Of a stretch of DNA of 64,000 bases, positions 33,695 through 44,400 are shown in pieces. The position numbers and the translations under genes are program-made. Source of the stretch: Euborellia annulipes (Eukaryota > Arthropoda > Insecta > Dermaptera > Anisolabididae); assembly GCA_023213315.1 (NCBI GenBank), contig JAKCPI010031572.1, positions 124,001 through 188,000 of the forward strand, given 5' to 3'. Every line of letters starts with the position of its first letter. Position 1 is the first letter of the stretch. The notes beneath the pieces are model-generated. The model made no database searches and was not told the origin of the DNA. It saw only the letters and a program-made list of their open reading frames with translations.

Positions 33695-34237
33695 AGTCCA
33701 GTCGATATAACCTTTTTATCTAGAAAGTATTCATAAGCTAATAAAATTTTTACAGGTTATTTGGGGGTATTCTAGGTTTATGCTAAGTCCTCGATCTCGA
33801 GGACCTTGTGCTAACTTGGAAGGGGACGAGGTTGCAAAAACCTCAAATATTTTGGACTTTTTTCAGTTTTTTTCTTATATTTCCAAGTTAGCACAGGGTC
33901 CTCGAGGTCGAGGACTTATGATAGACATCCTAGAGTACCCCCAAATAACCTGTAAACATTTTACTAACTTCGGAATACTTTCTAGATAAAAAGGTTATAT
34001 CGACTGGACTATTAAGGCTAATCCTCAATGTATTTGAATTGGCTTAAACTTTAAAGGGTGGTAACGTCCCCTAAAATCATGATAAAAAAATTCGCAAAAA
34101 TTCCTATAATTCTTTTTTAATGATTAGAACAAAAGAGCAGAGTGCTTCCGTATAATTTGCAAAAATCAATTTTTTATGGACCACCATAATATATTTATAT
34201 ATTACTACATCTTTTAATATAAAATTTATTTCAATAG

Positions 34238-34429
34238 CGAGGCGGTATCCCGAGGCTTATCGAACGAGCTATCAAGATTACGAACAATATCCACCTCGAC
34301 CTGACTACCCTTACCCAGCAGGTGCTTATCCTGCTTATGCGACAGAACCTGCTCCTGGCTATCTAGAAAGGACAGCAACACCCCCGAGTGCTAGCGAAAG
34401 AAGCGAATCCCCTCAACCTCTTGCTCATG
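34238..34429 (+). CDS. p120ctn: p120-catenin, N-terminal exon
   Basis: Acceptor TTTCAATAG, donor CATG|GTTCGT (a weak donor); 192 nt, phase consistent on both sides. It encodes ARRYPEAYRTSYQDYEQYPP, then a Tyr/Pro/Ala-rich stretch and ERTATPPSASERSESPQPL. Rich in Tyr and Ser/Pro, hence likely phosphorylated and disordered. Confidence 0.78.
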
Positions 34430-34460
34430 GTTCGTTTTTCATATTTTATTTTGTCTAAAG

Positions 34461-34651
34461 CAGCGGTCGGGGAACTTTTTTAATCATTACCCCAAAATAT
34501 TTTTGTGTAAGTTGATATTATCCCATGGCGAAGAGCAAAAAAAAACGAAATCGCCTCTTTTTAGCATCTTTCATATTAAATACTAACAGGTTTATAAAAT
34601 AGCAAATTACAACCCCATTTGGGGTAATTTACCCCGGTTCCCTGACCGCTG
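34461..34651. mobile_element. hAT-like MITE
   Basis: Starts CAGCGGTCGGGGAAC and ends GGTTCCCTGACCGCTG. Flanked by GTCTAAAG (34453-34460) and CTCTAAAG (34652-34659), 7 of 8 identical. It inserted 31 bp past the donor of the preceding p120 exon. Confidence 0.85.
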
Positions 34652-35456
34652 CTCTAAAGTATCAAAGCAATAAAAATTCAAAATGATTTGAATACAATGA
34701 CATTGATGCCTTTATATAAATTTTCTTTTCATCATAATTCTAATAGCAGTAGCATTCTACCCGGCACCCAATGAATTTAGTTGGTTTCCTCCTTTTGAGT
34801 TTATTAGACTACTAGTTAACGAGCTACATTTTTACTTCGAGCCATGTTCTTTTATTTAATCTATTCTATACTAGGGTGGATGTCCTGACCATTAGAATGA
34901 CGATGATTCAATAATTAAATATTTTAAATTAGTTAAAAATGGAACATGAATATATAAGAGTTATTAATTAATGTAAAAAATTTCCTTAGGAATTAATTTA
35001 ATATACAGAAGAAATTGTTTTGACAAACTTTTCTCATTTCTTAATTATTTTATTTTTATGAAGTCGCAAGGATCCCAAGAAACTGAGTCAGCGAGAGATC
35101 TTTTATTTTATTATTTTAATATCTCACTGGTTTTAATTAATTTTATTTAATAATTTTTGTTCGGGAAATAATCTTGAAATATATTAATAGATTATTAATC
35201 CCTTCTAATATAAATTGAATTCCTTTTAAAATATAAATTTAGTTATAAAATTATAAAGGAAATTTGGAATTAATTTGAAAAAAAATAAAATAAAATAAAA
35301 AAAATAAATAAATAAAATAAAAAAAAAGAAAGAATTGGAAAAAATAACGCACAGAGAGCTCTTCCCTTATACAAAAAAGATGCTATTATCAATATTGTTC
35401 AAATATTTTATGTATGCCACAACAAAATCTATGTGTGCTTTCTAACAATCTTTGGT

Positions 35457-35493
35457 CCCGAGGAAGGACGCGATTGGCGTCCGAAACGTCGAC
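35457..35493 (+). ncRNA. Hammerhead-like core (variant box)
   Basis: CCGAGGA (C for U at the second box position), extra A, perfect 6-bp stem II GGACGC / GCGTCC, then GAAACGTCGAC. Downstream a poly-T run and TATTTCCCTGGCTG. Confidence 0.45.
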
Positions 35494-35552
35494 CGAAAGA
35501 AACTAAATAGTTTTTTTTTATTTCCCTGGCTGCAAATCCGTTTCCTTAAGAA

Positions 35553-35830
35553 GAATAAAAAAAAAAGATTTAAAAAAAAAATGCTTTTATTTAAATTGTA
35601 CTAAAAAGAGAGAAATAATTTAATTGTTCTTGTTAAAATTTTTTAATATTTATAACTTAAAATAAAAGAGTGGGGCGCTTCGAAGTGATTCCGAGGCTCG
35701 CGCCCCACGCTTTTATTTTAAGTTATAAATATTAAAAAATTTTAACAAGAACAATTAAAATATTTTTCTCTTTTTAGTTCAATTTAAATAAAAGCATTTT
35801 TTTTTTAAATCTTTTTTTTTATTTTATTTT
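35553..35830. repeat. Foldback repeat, copy 1
   Basis: Arms of about 115 bp (left: TGCTTTTATTTAAATTGTAC, TAATTTAATTGTTCTTGTTA, AACTTAAAATAAAAG) meet at a GC-rich tip (GTGGGGCGCTTCGAAGTG, CTCGCGCCCCAC). Copy 2 is at 37035-37330. Confidence 0.85.
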
Positions 35831-35939
35831 TATTTTAAGCTTTTTAGTCTTTTTTTCGTGTGCTTTTTTTAAATTAACTTTCAAAATTGAAGGCTTTTAA
35901 ATAACATCGGGAAATTTTCTAAAATTGTCTAATTAACGT

Positions 35940-36310
35940 AGAGCTTTAAATAAAGAACATTAGTTTGGCCTATTTTGATTTGGTTCAATTGAAAAATTAT
36001 TCATTATCATAAAAAAATGACTCGTAAATATCAAAATTCAAAACTATGGTTAATAGGGCCTTATTTGCGTGAGTCTTCAAATAAAGTACCACATTAGTTT
36101 GACCTATTTTGACCTAATTAAAAAATTATTCATTATCATAAAAAATTACCCTTAAATATCAAATTTCACACCTCTAGCTCATCGGGAAGTCTTTTGAAAT
36201 TACATTAATTCGCGAAGGGTTTCAAATAAAGTACCACATTAGTTTGGTCTATTTTGATCAAAACCACCATATATTGGTGTCATCAAAAATGACCCTTAAG
36301 TATTAAATTT
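35940..36310. repeat. Diverged tandem repeat of about 150 bp
   Basis: CAAATAAAGTACCACATTAG and TTATTCATTATCATAAAAAA recur; about 2.5 units. It is followed (36320-36520) by G/C-rich pieces related to the 84-bp unit. A related inverted stretch is at 36840-36970. Confidence 0.6.
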
Positions 36311-37034
36311 CACACCTCCAGAAGGCCAATCGGCCGGGCTAAAAATCTGTAGCTCCGATAAAAACGGAAAAATTTAGATAAAAAAAAATAATGAAAATTT
36401 CTTTTTGAGAGGGCCCGGGGCCCTCAGAGCTCCGATAAAAACGGAAAAAAAACAATGAAAATTTCTCTTTGAGAGGGCTCCGATAAAAACGGTAAAAAAT
36501 TTAATGAAAAGGGCCCCCTGGATCCCCAGTGAGCTGCTCCCGTGAGCCCCCCTTTTCTTCTTAATTATGGAAAGAAAATTATTATTATTCGATTCCATTC
36601 CTTGAGGATTTGTTTACATTCATAGAATATATAAATGCAAAGAATACATAAATATTTCTCTATACATTTCCTATGGGAGAAATCGTAACTTTAAAAATTA
36701 ATAACTCAAAAAGTTATGGGAATTTCGGGATCAAAATAATTTTCCTGTAATCCCGTGAAGGTCCTCTTTATGCATAAAAAATTTCATTTCAAAATTCCAA
36801 CGGGAAGTTACTCTTTCAAAATCACCTACTTTAAGTCTTTGTTAAGGACACTTCCCGATGAGCTAGAGGTGTGAAATTTGATATTTAAGGGACATTTTTG
36901 ATGACGCAAATTGTGAGTTGGGTTTTACCAAAATAGATTAAACTAATGTGCTACTTTATTTCACGCATCCTGCCTTCTTTTTTTTAATACTCTATAATAA
37001 TAAAGACTAAAAAGTTTAAAATAAAAATATAATA

Positions 37035-37330
37035 AAAAACTTTAAAAAAAAAATGCTTTTATTTAAATTGAACTAAAAAGAGAGAAATAATTTAATTGTT
37101 CTTCTTAAAATTGTTGAATATTTATGACTTAAAGTAAAAGTGTGGGGCGCTTCGAAGTGATTCCGAGGCTCTAAGTATATACAATTCCTTAAGCTATCAA
37201 TGTGCGGCCCACGCTTTTATTTCAAGTCATAAATATTCAACAATTTTAACAAGAACAATTAAATTATTTCTCTCTTTTTAGTTCAATTTAAATAAAAGCA
37301 TTTTTTTTATAAGTTTTTTTTTATTATATT
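37035..37330. repeat. Foldback repeat, copy 2
   Basis: Same arms and GTGGGGCGCTTCGAAGTG tip as 35553-35830, but the loop is enlarged by about 35 bp (CTAAGTATATACAATTCC ...). Confidence 0.85.
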
Positions 37331-37762
37331 TTTATTTTTATTTTTTAAATGTTTTTCAATAAAATTTCTATTTGATTTTTTTTTAATAAATTATAATTTA
37401 ATTTTTTATTTTGCTAACACATACTCTCCCTGATTCAGGCCCCATCCCTTTTTTGAGCTCTTCAAAAACGTTGCGAAGTATTATTTTTCCAAAATTGAAA
37501 AAGTTTTATAAATATAATTTTTCTTTTCATCATAATACTAATTGATGATGAAATATAAAGTACAAAAATAGACTAAAGTTACGTATTGTCATTTGAATCT
37601 AGGAGATTAAATATTTAAAAATATAAATAAAAGAATTAAAAAAAGAAGATAAAATTACCTAATTAATAGAGAATAGAATGAATGTTGCCAAGGGGTATGC
37701 TTTGAATAAAAACTTTTACAAAATCACTATTGATATTTTTTTATTGACATTGCTTTTTCTAG

Positions 37763-37894
37763 ATTATTTACGAAAAGGTGGAACCGAATTCGTTCAGCCT
37801 GGATATGATGAGCTTGAAGGAACTCTTTTACCACCTAGACAAGAACTCTACCGTATTACCCCATCACCTGGGGCTCCTGTTGATCGTTATCCAG
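37763..37894 (+). CDS. p120ctn: p120-catenin exon before the armadillo domain
   Basis: Acceptor TTTTTCTAG, donor CCAG|GTATCT; 132 nt. It encodes DYLRKGGTEFVQPGYDELEG and LLPPRQELYRITPSPGAPVD. Phase in and out match the 34238 and 38469 exons. Confidence 0.82.
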
Positions 37895-37979
37895 GTATCT
37901 TTTTTTTCTTCCAGCCAAAGTTTCTTCTGCTTGGATGCATTTATTGGATTTAAAATTTACTTAACCTTTTTTTATATAA

Positions 37980-38007
37980 CAAAAAAAAAAAAAAAAAAAA
38001 AAAAAAA
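37980..38007. repeat. Poly-A run
   Basis: About 27 consecutive A in the 574-nt intron; a likely site of sequencing-length error. Confidence 0.9.
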
Positions 38008-38468
38008 TATGTTATTTTTAAATAAAAGACCTATATACGGTATTTGCTTGAAATGCATAGAATGTTTTAATACATTTTGCTTTTTAGTTAAATTATTATC
38101 TAATTAGAGCCCATCAAGTGATTGGTGTGCTTGGTCAACCTTTCAACGACCTCGGTACCCGGCCCATGTAGTTAGAGGTAATCTGTGTTTTTTTTTATCT
38201 GTTAATTAGATGAATTAACGAGGGTGTGGAATGTCGATGAGTGTGGAGAGCCGTCGCAACTGGCCCATGGTAATTGCCCAATAGCTTGTCACCTCCTTGG
38301 CCATTTGCTTGCCCACCCACCTCACCTGTTCCTGCTTATTTTTACCTTTAATAATTTTAAATGAAACAAAAAAAAATTGTTCTCGAGGATGGTGGAACAT
38401 GGCAATGGTTGCAGGCCAAATTGTGTCTACAATTTGAAAGTTCTTCTCTTATTCATGTGTTTGTTTAG

Positions 38469-38678
38469 GAGATGAAGCCAAGCTCGTGTATGGGTATGCT
38501 TCTGGTTCACCCTATGAGCCTGTTCCGACTGTAGCTTATGCAGCAGCCAATGGGGCTGAAAATGGACCCAACGTGCCTGTTGTGGCCAGAGGAATTTTCG
38601 AAGACGAGGATGAACTTCGAAGGCATTTAGCCATGCATCCAGCAATACCGTCACCATCCGTTGACGAAGATCATAGAG
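38469..38678 (+). CDS. p120ctn: p120-catenin exon before the armadillo domain
   Basis: Acceptor TTGTTTAG, donor AGAG|GTAAAT; 210 nt. It encodes GDEAKLVYGYASGSPYEPVP, then an acidic segment GIFEDEDELRRHLAMHPAIP, ending PSVDEDHR. It carries out one base (G), which pairs in phase both with the microexon at 38816 and, directly, with the exon at 39368. Confidence 0.85.
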
Positions 38679-38815
38679 GTAAATAAAAAAACAACACTAT
38701 TCAAAACTGGTTTCATCACTCATAGTCAAGTACGATAAGATATATTTATTTCAAAAAAATATATATTCTATATATAAAAAGTTGAAAAGGCAAAATGCCA
38801 TAATTCGCTTTTTAG

Positions 38816-38832
38816 ATTATGAAACGCTCAAG
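38816..38832 (+). CDS. p120ctn: p120-catenin candidate 17-nt microexon
   Basis: Between GCTTTTTAG and GTGAGC (both strong) lies ATTATGAAACGCTCAAG, which joined to the previous exon reads DYETLK. A similar short acidic/aliphatic sequence precedes the first armadillo repeat in the family, so it looks real. However, it ends in phase 0 while the next exon needs one carried base (GT ATG CGT). As sequenced, including it would shift the frame into a stop within about nine codons. Confidence 0.55.
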
Positions 38833-39367
38833 GTGAGCTGTTTTCGTGCAAATGGGCATAAATATCTTTGAAATTTTAAAATTAGTTCTTGTTTTGTCTA
38901 AACTTACTACATGTAACTTCACTAATGCAATTGATATTTATTATTTTTATTTCTTTTTATTGGAACATGCAATTAATTATAAAGAAATTTTGCACCCTCA
39001 AAGCTTCTATAAACTCAGTAACTTCACTATACCATGTTTTTTGCACTTTTGTTTTCTTGCGCCATCTGTTTATATAAGAATCCATATTTTATTAATTCCT
39101 TAAATAATTAATTAATAAATTGAAACAATTTTGTAATTTTTAAGTCAAAACAAAATGTGAAATTAGACCCAAAAAGCATTTAAATTGCTTGCTCCACCAA
39201 ACTTTCCCTAACTTGGAATTAGCTATTCATAGAAGAAAAAAACGCATTTTATTGTAATGACCTTGTTTATTATTCCGTTATTAGCTTGATGTGGAGTGAT
39301 GATATTAGTTTTAAAGAAAAAAAAATAACTAATTATCACATTCTTTTGGCTATAGCTGCTGTTGTAG

Positions 39368-39587
39368 GTATGCGTTGGCGAGATCCCAACCTAACGGAAG
39401 TAATCGGTTTTCTAAATAATCCAAACAACGTTATAAAAGCAAACGCAGCTGCTTACTTACAGCATCTTTGTTATATGGATGATCCAAACAAGCAAAAAAC
39501 TCGTTCGTTAGGAGGCATACCACCTCTTGTTCTTTTGCTTGGCCACGATAGTCCAGACGTTTATAGAAACGCTTGTGGCGCTCTCAG
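39368..39587 (+). CDS. p120ctn: p120-catenin, first armadillo repeats
   Basis: Acceptor GCTGTTGTAG, donor CTCAG|GTACGT; 220 nt. It encodes GMRWRDPNLTEVIGFLNNPN, then KANAAAYLQHLCYMDDPNKQ and SLGGIPPLVLLLGHDSPDVY, ending RNACGALR. AAAYLQHLCY followed by GGIPPLV is diagnostic of the first two armadillo repeats of p120-subfamily catenins, the surface that binds the cadherin juxtamembrane peptide. An upstream AG at 39358 would extend the exon by 12 nt in a different phase. Confidence 0.92.
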
Positions 39588-39696
39588 GTACGTAAATTTT
39601 AAAAATAAATTTTTCTTTAATTGTTCTTTAATTCGATTTTTCATTGATATTGATATGACTCTCTATCCACATATTAATAGAATGTATTTTTTTAAG

Positions 39697-39850
39697 GAAC
39701 TTATCATATGGTCGACAAAATGATGAAAATAAACGTGCTATTAAAAATGCCGGTGGCATCCCTTCATTGATTAATTTACTTAGAAAATCTTCGGACGCGG
39801 AAGTAAAAGAACTTGTCACAGGTGTTTTATGGAACTTATCTTCATGTGAA
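39697..39850 (+). CDS. p120ctn: p120-catenin, armadillo repeat exon
   Basis: Acceptor TTTTTTTAAG, donor GTGAA|GTAAGG; 154 nt after a 109-nt intron. It encodes [40 protein letters not shown] and [11 protein letters not shown], classic armadillo sequence. Followed by a 6.8-kb intron. Confidence 0.92.
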
Positions 39851-41190
39851 GTAAGGGATTTTTTATTTTAGAATGTTTTTAAGTAAAGTTACTTTCTCAT
39901 GGTTATAACTTATTATATAAGTTGAAAAACCATCATCAAAGGCCACGTTAAGGACAAAACCTTTCGAGAGGGCTGCTTTTTATTTAAAATTTAATTCGAA
40001 TCCTTCATATATTTAATTAGATAAATTAAAAATAAAAACACAAGGTGATATGTACCTAATAAATAATATATTTAAATATTTCACCACTTGTGTTTATTAA
40101 AGCTTGAATTATTATTATTGGGGGAATTTTTAATTATAGACCACACTAATATTTCCCTTGAGTCGGAGCAAGTGCACAGTACTTGATAACGGCTGCAGAA
40201 TAAGCAGACGAAACGTTGTACAGTTGTAAAGGTACACATAGTACAAGATCAGAACCGGGATTTGAAGGCAAAGTGAATAAATACAACAGCTGCAGAAATA
40301 GTGATTCAAACGTTGAAATTTTGTTTACTTAAATTGAATTATTAATTACTAACAAAATAAACCCTAATTAAAGGCAAACATTTATTTAAAAAAATAATCC
40401 TGAGCCTAAGAGTAGTGGGCAAAATTTTTATTATTTATCTCTACCCAAACTTCTAAAAGTTTAAAAATAATTTTATTTTTATGAAGAAATCAACAAAAAT
40501 AGGTCTTTTTTCGGTCAATCTTTATTTAATGAAAACAGAAGTGACGATATTATCAATTGTGTTCGTAAAGGATATCAAGAGAAGTACAGATTCTTTACAG
40601 AATTAAATTTTAAACATAAAATAAGTTGAATCAACTGTCAGTGTCAGAGATTATGCTCAATAAACAACAAGAAATTTGACTGAAACGAAGTTCAAATACA
40701 CTTTAAACACTTTATCTCAGGTAAATAACAAATAAAAATATCTATTTAGTTTCATATAATGATTCGAAACATTATTTAGGATAATCAACAAAGGTGAAAC
40801 ATCTCACAAGTGACAAGTGGGCCTCTGCTGGCTTGAATAGTGCTTGAATATGTGTTATAATTAAAATAAACGGATATAATCTAAGTAATAAACATATTTA
40901 AATAAAAAAGACAGCGATATGAACAACAAAGAAAGGGTTTAAAGGTAAGTTTACTTTTCTTATTCCAAATATGATTCAACCACCCATTCTACATTTACCT
41001 AATTTTATTTCCATTCATTCATCGCAATTTATCTTCGGAATAGTTTATATTTCTACTTTAAAATTTTAATTACCTAATTACATGTTTTTTCTAGTTACTC
41101 TGATAGATTCTCATATATACCTGAAGGAATGCAAAATAAACTCCAGGGATTAAAAAAACAGATAAACGAAATTAATATTTATATTAATCT
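39851..41190. other. Intron sequence with repeat pieces
   Basis: AT-rich. A hairpin (CACAAGGTGA ... TCACCACTTGTG) is at 40038-40100, and TTTTTAATTATAGACC (also near the 27.6-kb palindrome) at 40130. A decayed GACGAAACGTTG motif is near 40210. No exon recognised. Confidence 0.4.
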
Positions 41191-42254
41191 CTATATGGGT
41201 GATTCTACGCTATTTGAATTTTATTGGTCAGTGGAAAAAATATATGTTAAAATAATTATATTATTGATACTGTATTCTTAAATAATAAAGAATATCGTGT
41301 TTTATTAGGGCCATTTAGTCAATTCACGATAACTGTTTCATTTTAGGAATTAATAGTTGAAAATAGTCATAAATGTCAGTATTCTGGGTGTCCCATTTCT
41401 AGTTTTTTTACTAGTTTTGTTCGAGGTTCATTTATTTATTAACTTGACATAATATTTTTTACCATAATTATAAGCCTAAGTAAACCCCAAAACATAATGA
41501 AAATACATTATAAAAGCATTTGTTATTATAAAAATAAATACTTGTTTTTACGTGATCTAAAAATGATGTCACCTATTCAGGAAAAATTAAAAGATAAAAA
41601 TTCATCATAAAAACTGCCAAAGGATAACAATGGCCATGAATAACAGGCGTAGTACAGTCTGATGTAAGAAGCAAGCTAACGGCGTTGAGCATAATTCAAA
41701 TAAAATAGCTTCAGTTATTGTTGAATTGTCATAAAGTGTGTTTGGGCCAGTCGATGCAATATTTCTTCTGGTAAGTAAATCTCTTTATATTTTATCGTTA
41801 CGTAACTCTACATATGTACAATGCAATGTTTATTGTGTGTAAATGTCACGAATTACTTTGAAACTTTTGCAAGAAGGATGCGTATTGTTTTTTTTTAACG
41901 TAATGTGTTGTTTCGTCACTTGTTTGGCGTCATTTTTCAGGCAAATTCAAGGGGTCGCATCCCGTCTAATACGACAAAAATTTATTTCAATTGGATTTAG
42001 CTACCAATCCAATTGAAATAAATAATGGCCTTCGATGCCAAAAAATGGAATAAAAAAAACTATATCAGGGAAAATACCCGCCCACGGGTAGGGACGAAAT
42101 TTTGTTTCCTTAATATCTTATAGCTATAATTTTTATGTTTTTTTAATATTAATTCAGCTTCCATAACAAATAGTTAATTGTCAGTCACTTCAATAGCTTA
42201 ATTTTCACAATTCTGCCAATAGTGTCACTCTTCAGGTAACATATTTATTCTGGT

Positions 42255-42511
42255 CAGGGAGGGTAAAGGGGTAATTACCCCCCCCCCCCTGAGATTTGAA
42301 AAAAAAAATACTTTTTTCGAAAATAAAATGTATTTTTAATGTGAATTTTAAAAATTAATACTTAAAAATTCGATTTGTATTTATATTCTGGCAAACAAGT
42401 ACAGAATGCGCCTTTAAATTACCGAAATTAAGAAAAAATTGTGTGCTGTGCGACCAGTCACCCCAGATTCCCCCCCCCCCCCCCCGAGAAACACCTCTGG
42501 ATCCGCCACTG
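42255..42511. mobile_element. 'GGGCGGATCC' family MITE
   Basis: Starts CAGGGAGGGTAAAGGGG and ends CTCTGGATCCGCCACTG. Flanked by exact ATTCTGGT at 42247-42254 and 42512-42519. 257 bp. Confidence 0.9.
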
Positions 42512-42639
42512 ATTCTGGTGCTAATAAAACTCAAGAAAATTAAAATATCTTCTGGCCTTTATCATTACAGATACAAAAATAATGTCAGCTAGGAAAATAA
42601 TGAATATTAAATTGAACAGAGTATTTTTTTTTATTTTTT

Positions 42640-42916
42640 AACAAGACTGTGAGTGATTTTTATTGACGAGGCCAAACATCCCATGGCCCTCGGGAATCGA
42701 ACCCAGGATCTCCGCCTTTGCGGGGCATAGGCGTGCTATCCATTGCACCAGGCCACCCGACCCTCGACCTGCACCAATAAAACTCACTTCCCCTTATATG
42801 CAGTTAGTCTTGCAAGTCACTAACTAGTAACGAAAACGTGAAAAACTTTAAAGAAAAATCTTCCACTGGGATCCCATGGGATGTTTGGCCTCGTCAATAA
42901 AAAACACAGTCTTGTT
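42640..42916. repeat. Inverted repeat enclosing a tRNA-like sequence
   Basis: AACAAGACTGTGAGTG ... GAGGCCAAACATCCCATGG (42640-42686) is mirrored by CCATGGGATGTTTGGCCTCG ... CACAGTCTTGTT (42874-42916). Between the arms is a minus-strand tRNA-like segment. Confidence 0.8.
42684..42760 (-). mobile_element. tRNA-like sequence (SINE head or tRNA pseudogene)
   Basis: Minus strand: an A-box-like TGGTGCAATGGATAGCACG, and a perfect B box GGGTTCGATTCCC. The anticodon loop is too long and the T stem has a mismatch, so it is not a functional tRNA. It differs from the 33425 SINE family. Confidence 0.6.
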
Positions 42917-42922
42917 AAATAT

Positions 42923-43200
42923 ATCTCAGCCAAAAACATCGGAGATGCAAAGGGGCGCCTCGCATTATTTTTGCCTAGCGTCGAGGTGAAATCAAAAATG
43001 CGCCTCGCTTTTCTGATTTATATAAAAGCGAGGAAATATTTTCACTTAAATAAAACCCCTACAGAATTTTATTTGTTTCATATATCCTCGCTTTTATATA
43101 AATCAGAAAAGCGAGGCGCATTTTTTTGATTTCACCTCGACGCTAGGCAAAAATAATGCGAGGCGCCCCTTTTTGCATCTCCGATGTTTTTGGCTGAGAT
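42923..43200. repeat. Palindrome with about 115-bp arms
   Basis: ATCTCAGCCAAAAACATCGG ... AAAAGCGAGG is mirrored by CCTCGCTTTTATATAAATC ... TTTTTGGCTGAGAT. Nearly perfect, with a loop of about 47 nt. The 82-codon ORF at 42881-43129 crosses it and is not a gene. Confidence 0.88.
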
Positions 43201-43310
43201 TTCACTTCTTTTTGTGAAATATTACATGAAAATATTATTTATTAATTTTTGTTTATTAAATATTAAGTTATCCCATGAATAGATCTTTTAATATGCATTC
43301 CAAACAGTAA

Positions 43311-44400
43311 AATTAAATACATCGTTTGGTATCCAGTCGAAACGATAAACATAGGATTTTACCAAATTTTATAAAATTTTAGGTTTTTTATTTTTGTTAT
43401 GTTGGTAGATTGTAAATACTTCGTTTGGTATTCATTCGAAACGATAAACATAGGATTTCACCAAATTTTATAAAATTTTAGGTTTTTTATTTTTGTTATG
43501 TTGGTAGAATGTAAATACATCGTTTGGTATCCATTCGAAACGATAAACATAGGATTTCACCAAATTTTATAAAATTTTAGGTTTTTTATTTTTGTTATGT
43601 TGGTAGAATGTAAATACATCGTTTGGTATCCATTCGAAACGATAAACATAGGATTTCACCAAATTTTATAAAATTTTAGGTTTTTTATTTTTGTTATGTT
43701 GGTAGAATGTAAATACATCGTTTGGTATCCATTCGAAACGATAAACATAGGATTTCACCAAATTTTATAAAATTTTAGGTTTTTTATTTTTGTTATGTTG
43801 GTAGAATGTAAATACATCGTTTGGTATCCATTCGAAACGATAAACATAGGATTTCACCAAATTTTATAAAATTTTAGGTTTTTTATTTTTGTTATGTTGG
43901 TAGATTGTAAATACTTCGTTTGGTATTCATTCGAAACGATAAACATAGGATTTCACCAAATTTTATAAAATTTTAGGTTTTTTATTTTTGTTATGTTGGT
44001 AGAATGTAAATACATAGTTTGGTATCCATTCGAAGCGATAAACATAGGATTTCACCAAATTTTATAAAATTTTAGGTTTTTTATTTTTGTTATGTTGGTA
44101 GAATGTAAATACATAGTTTGGTATCCATTCGAAGCGATAAACATAGGATTTCATCAAATTTTATAAAATTTTAGGTTTTTTATTTTTGTTATGTTGGTAG
44201 ATTGTAAATACTTCGTTTGGTATTCATTCGAAACGATAAACATAGGATTTCACCAAATTTTATAAAATTTTAGGTTTTTTATTTTTGTTATGTTGGTAGA
44301 ATGTAAATACTTCGTTTGGTATTCATTCGAAACGATAAACATAGGATTTCACCAAATTTTATAAAATTTTAGGTTTTTTATTTTTGTTATGTTGGTAGCA
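43311..44400. repeat. 99-bp satellite array, about 11 copies
   Basis: Unit: GTAAATACATCGTTTGGTAT, CCATTCGAAACGATAAACAT, AGGATTTCACCAAATTTTAT, AAAATTTTAGGTTTTTTATT and TTTGTTATGTTGGTAGAAT. Period exactly 99 bp with very few differences between copies, so recently homogenised. Each unit holds the short inverted CGTTT ... AAACG. Confidence 0.95.

Larger units (their letters stand above)
32949..34192. mobile_element. Foldback element with two nested insertions
   Basis: The left end TTAGGGTGGTCCTTAAAAA is mirrored by the right end TTTTTTATGGACCACCATAA, and almost the whole sequence is a long inverted repeat whose centre is near 33850 (GATCTCGAGGACC ... GGTCCTCGAGGTC). The left arm is interrupted by a hAT MITE (33102-33381) and a SINE (33425-33694); the right arm is intact. 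Without insertions it is about 680 bp. The open frame 33780-33989 crosses the centre and is not a gene. Confidence 0.85.

Noticed and set aside
33780..33989. 69-codon plus-strand ORF
   Set aside because: It crosses the centre of a foldback element and reads the same sequence in both directions.
40900..40945. Donor-like AAAG|GTAAGT as an alternative exon
   Set aside because: The preceding sequence has no acceptor or coding resemblance to p120.
43311..44400. CRISPR-like array
   Set aside because: The repeat is a contiguous 99-bp satellite with no unique spacers, in a eukaryotic intron.
43311..44400. Hammerhead in the 99-bp satellite (it has CGAAACG)
   Set aside because: No CTGANGA box or matching stem II can be placed in the unit.
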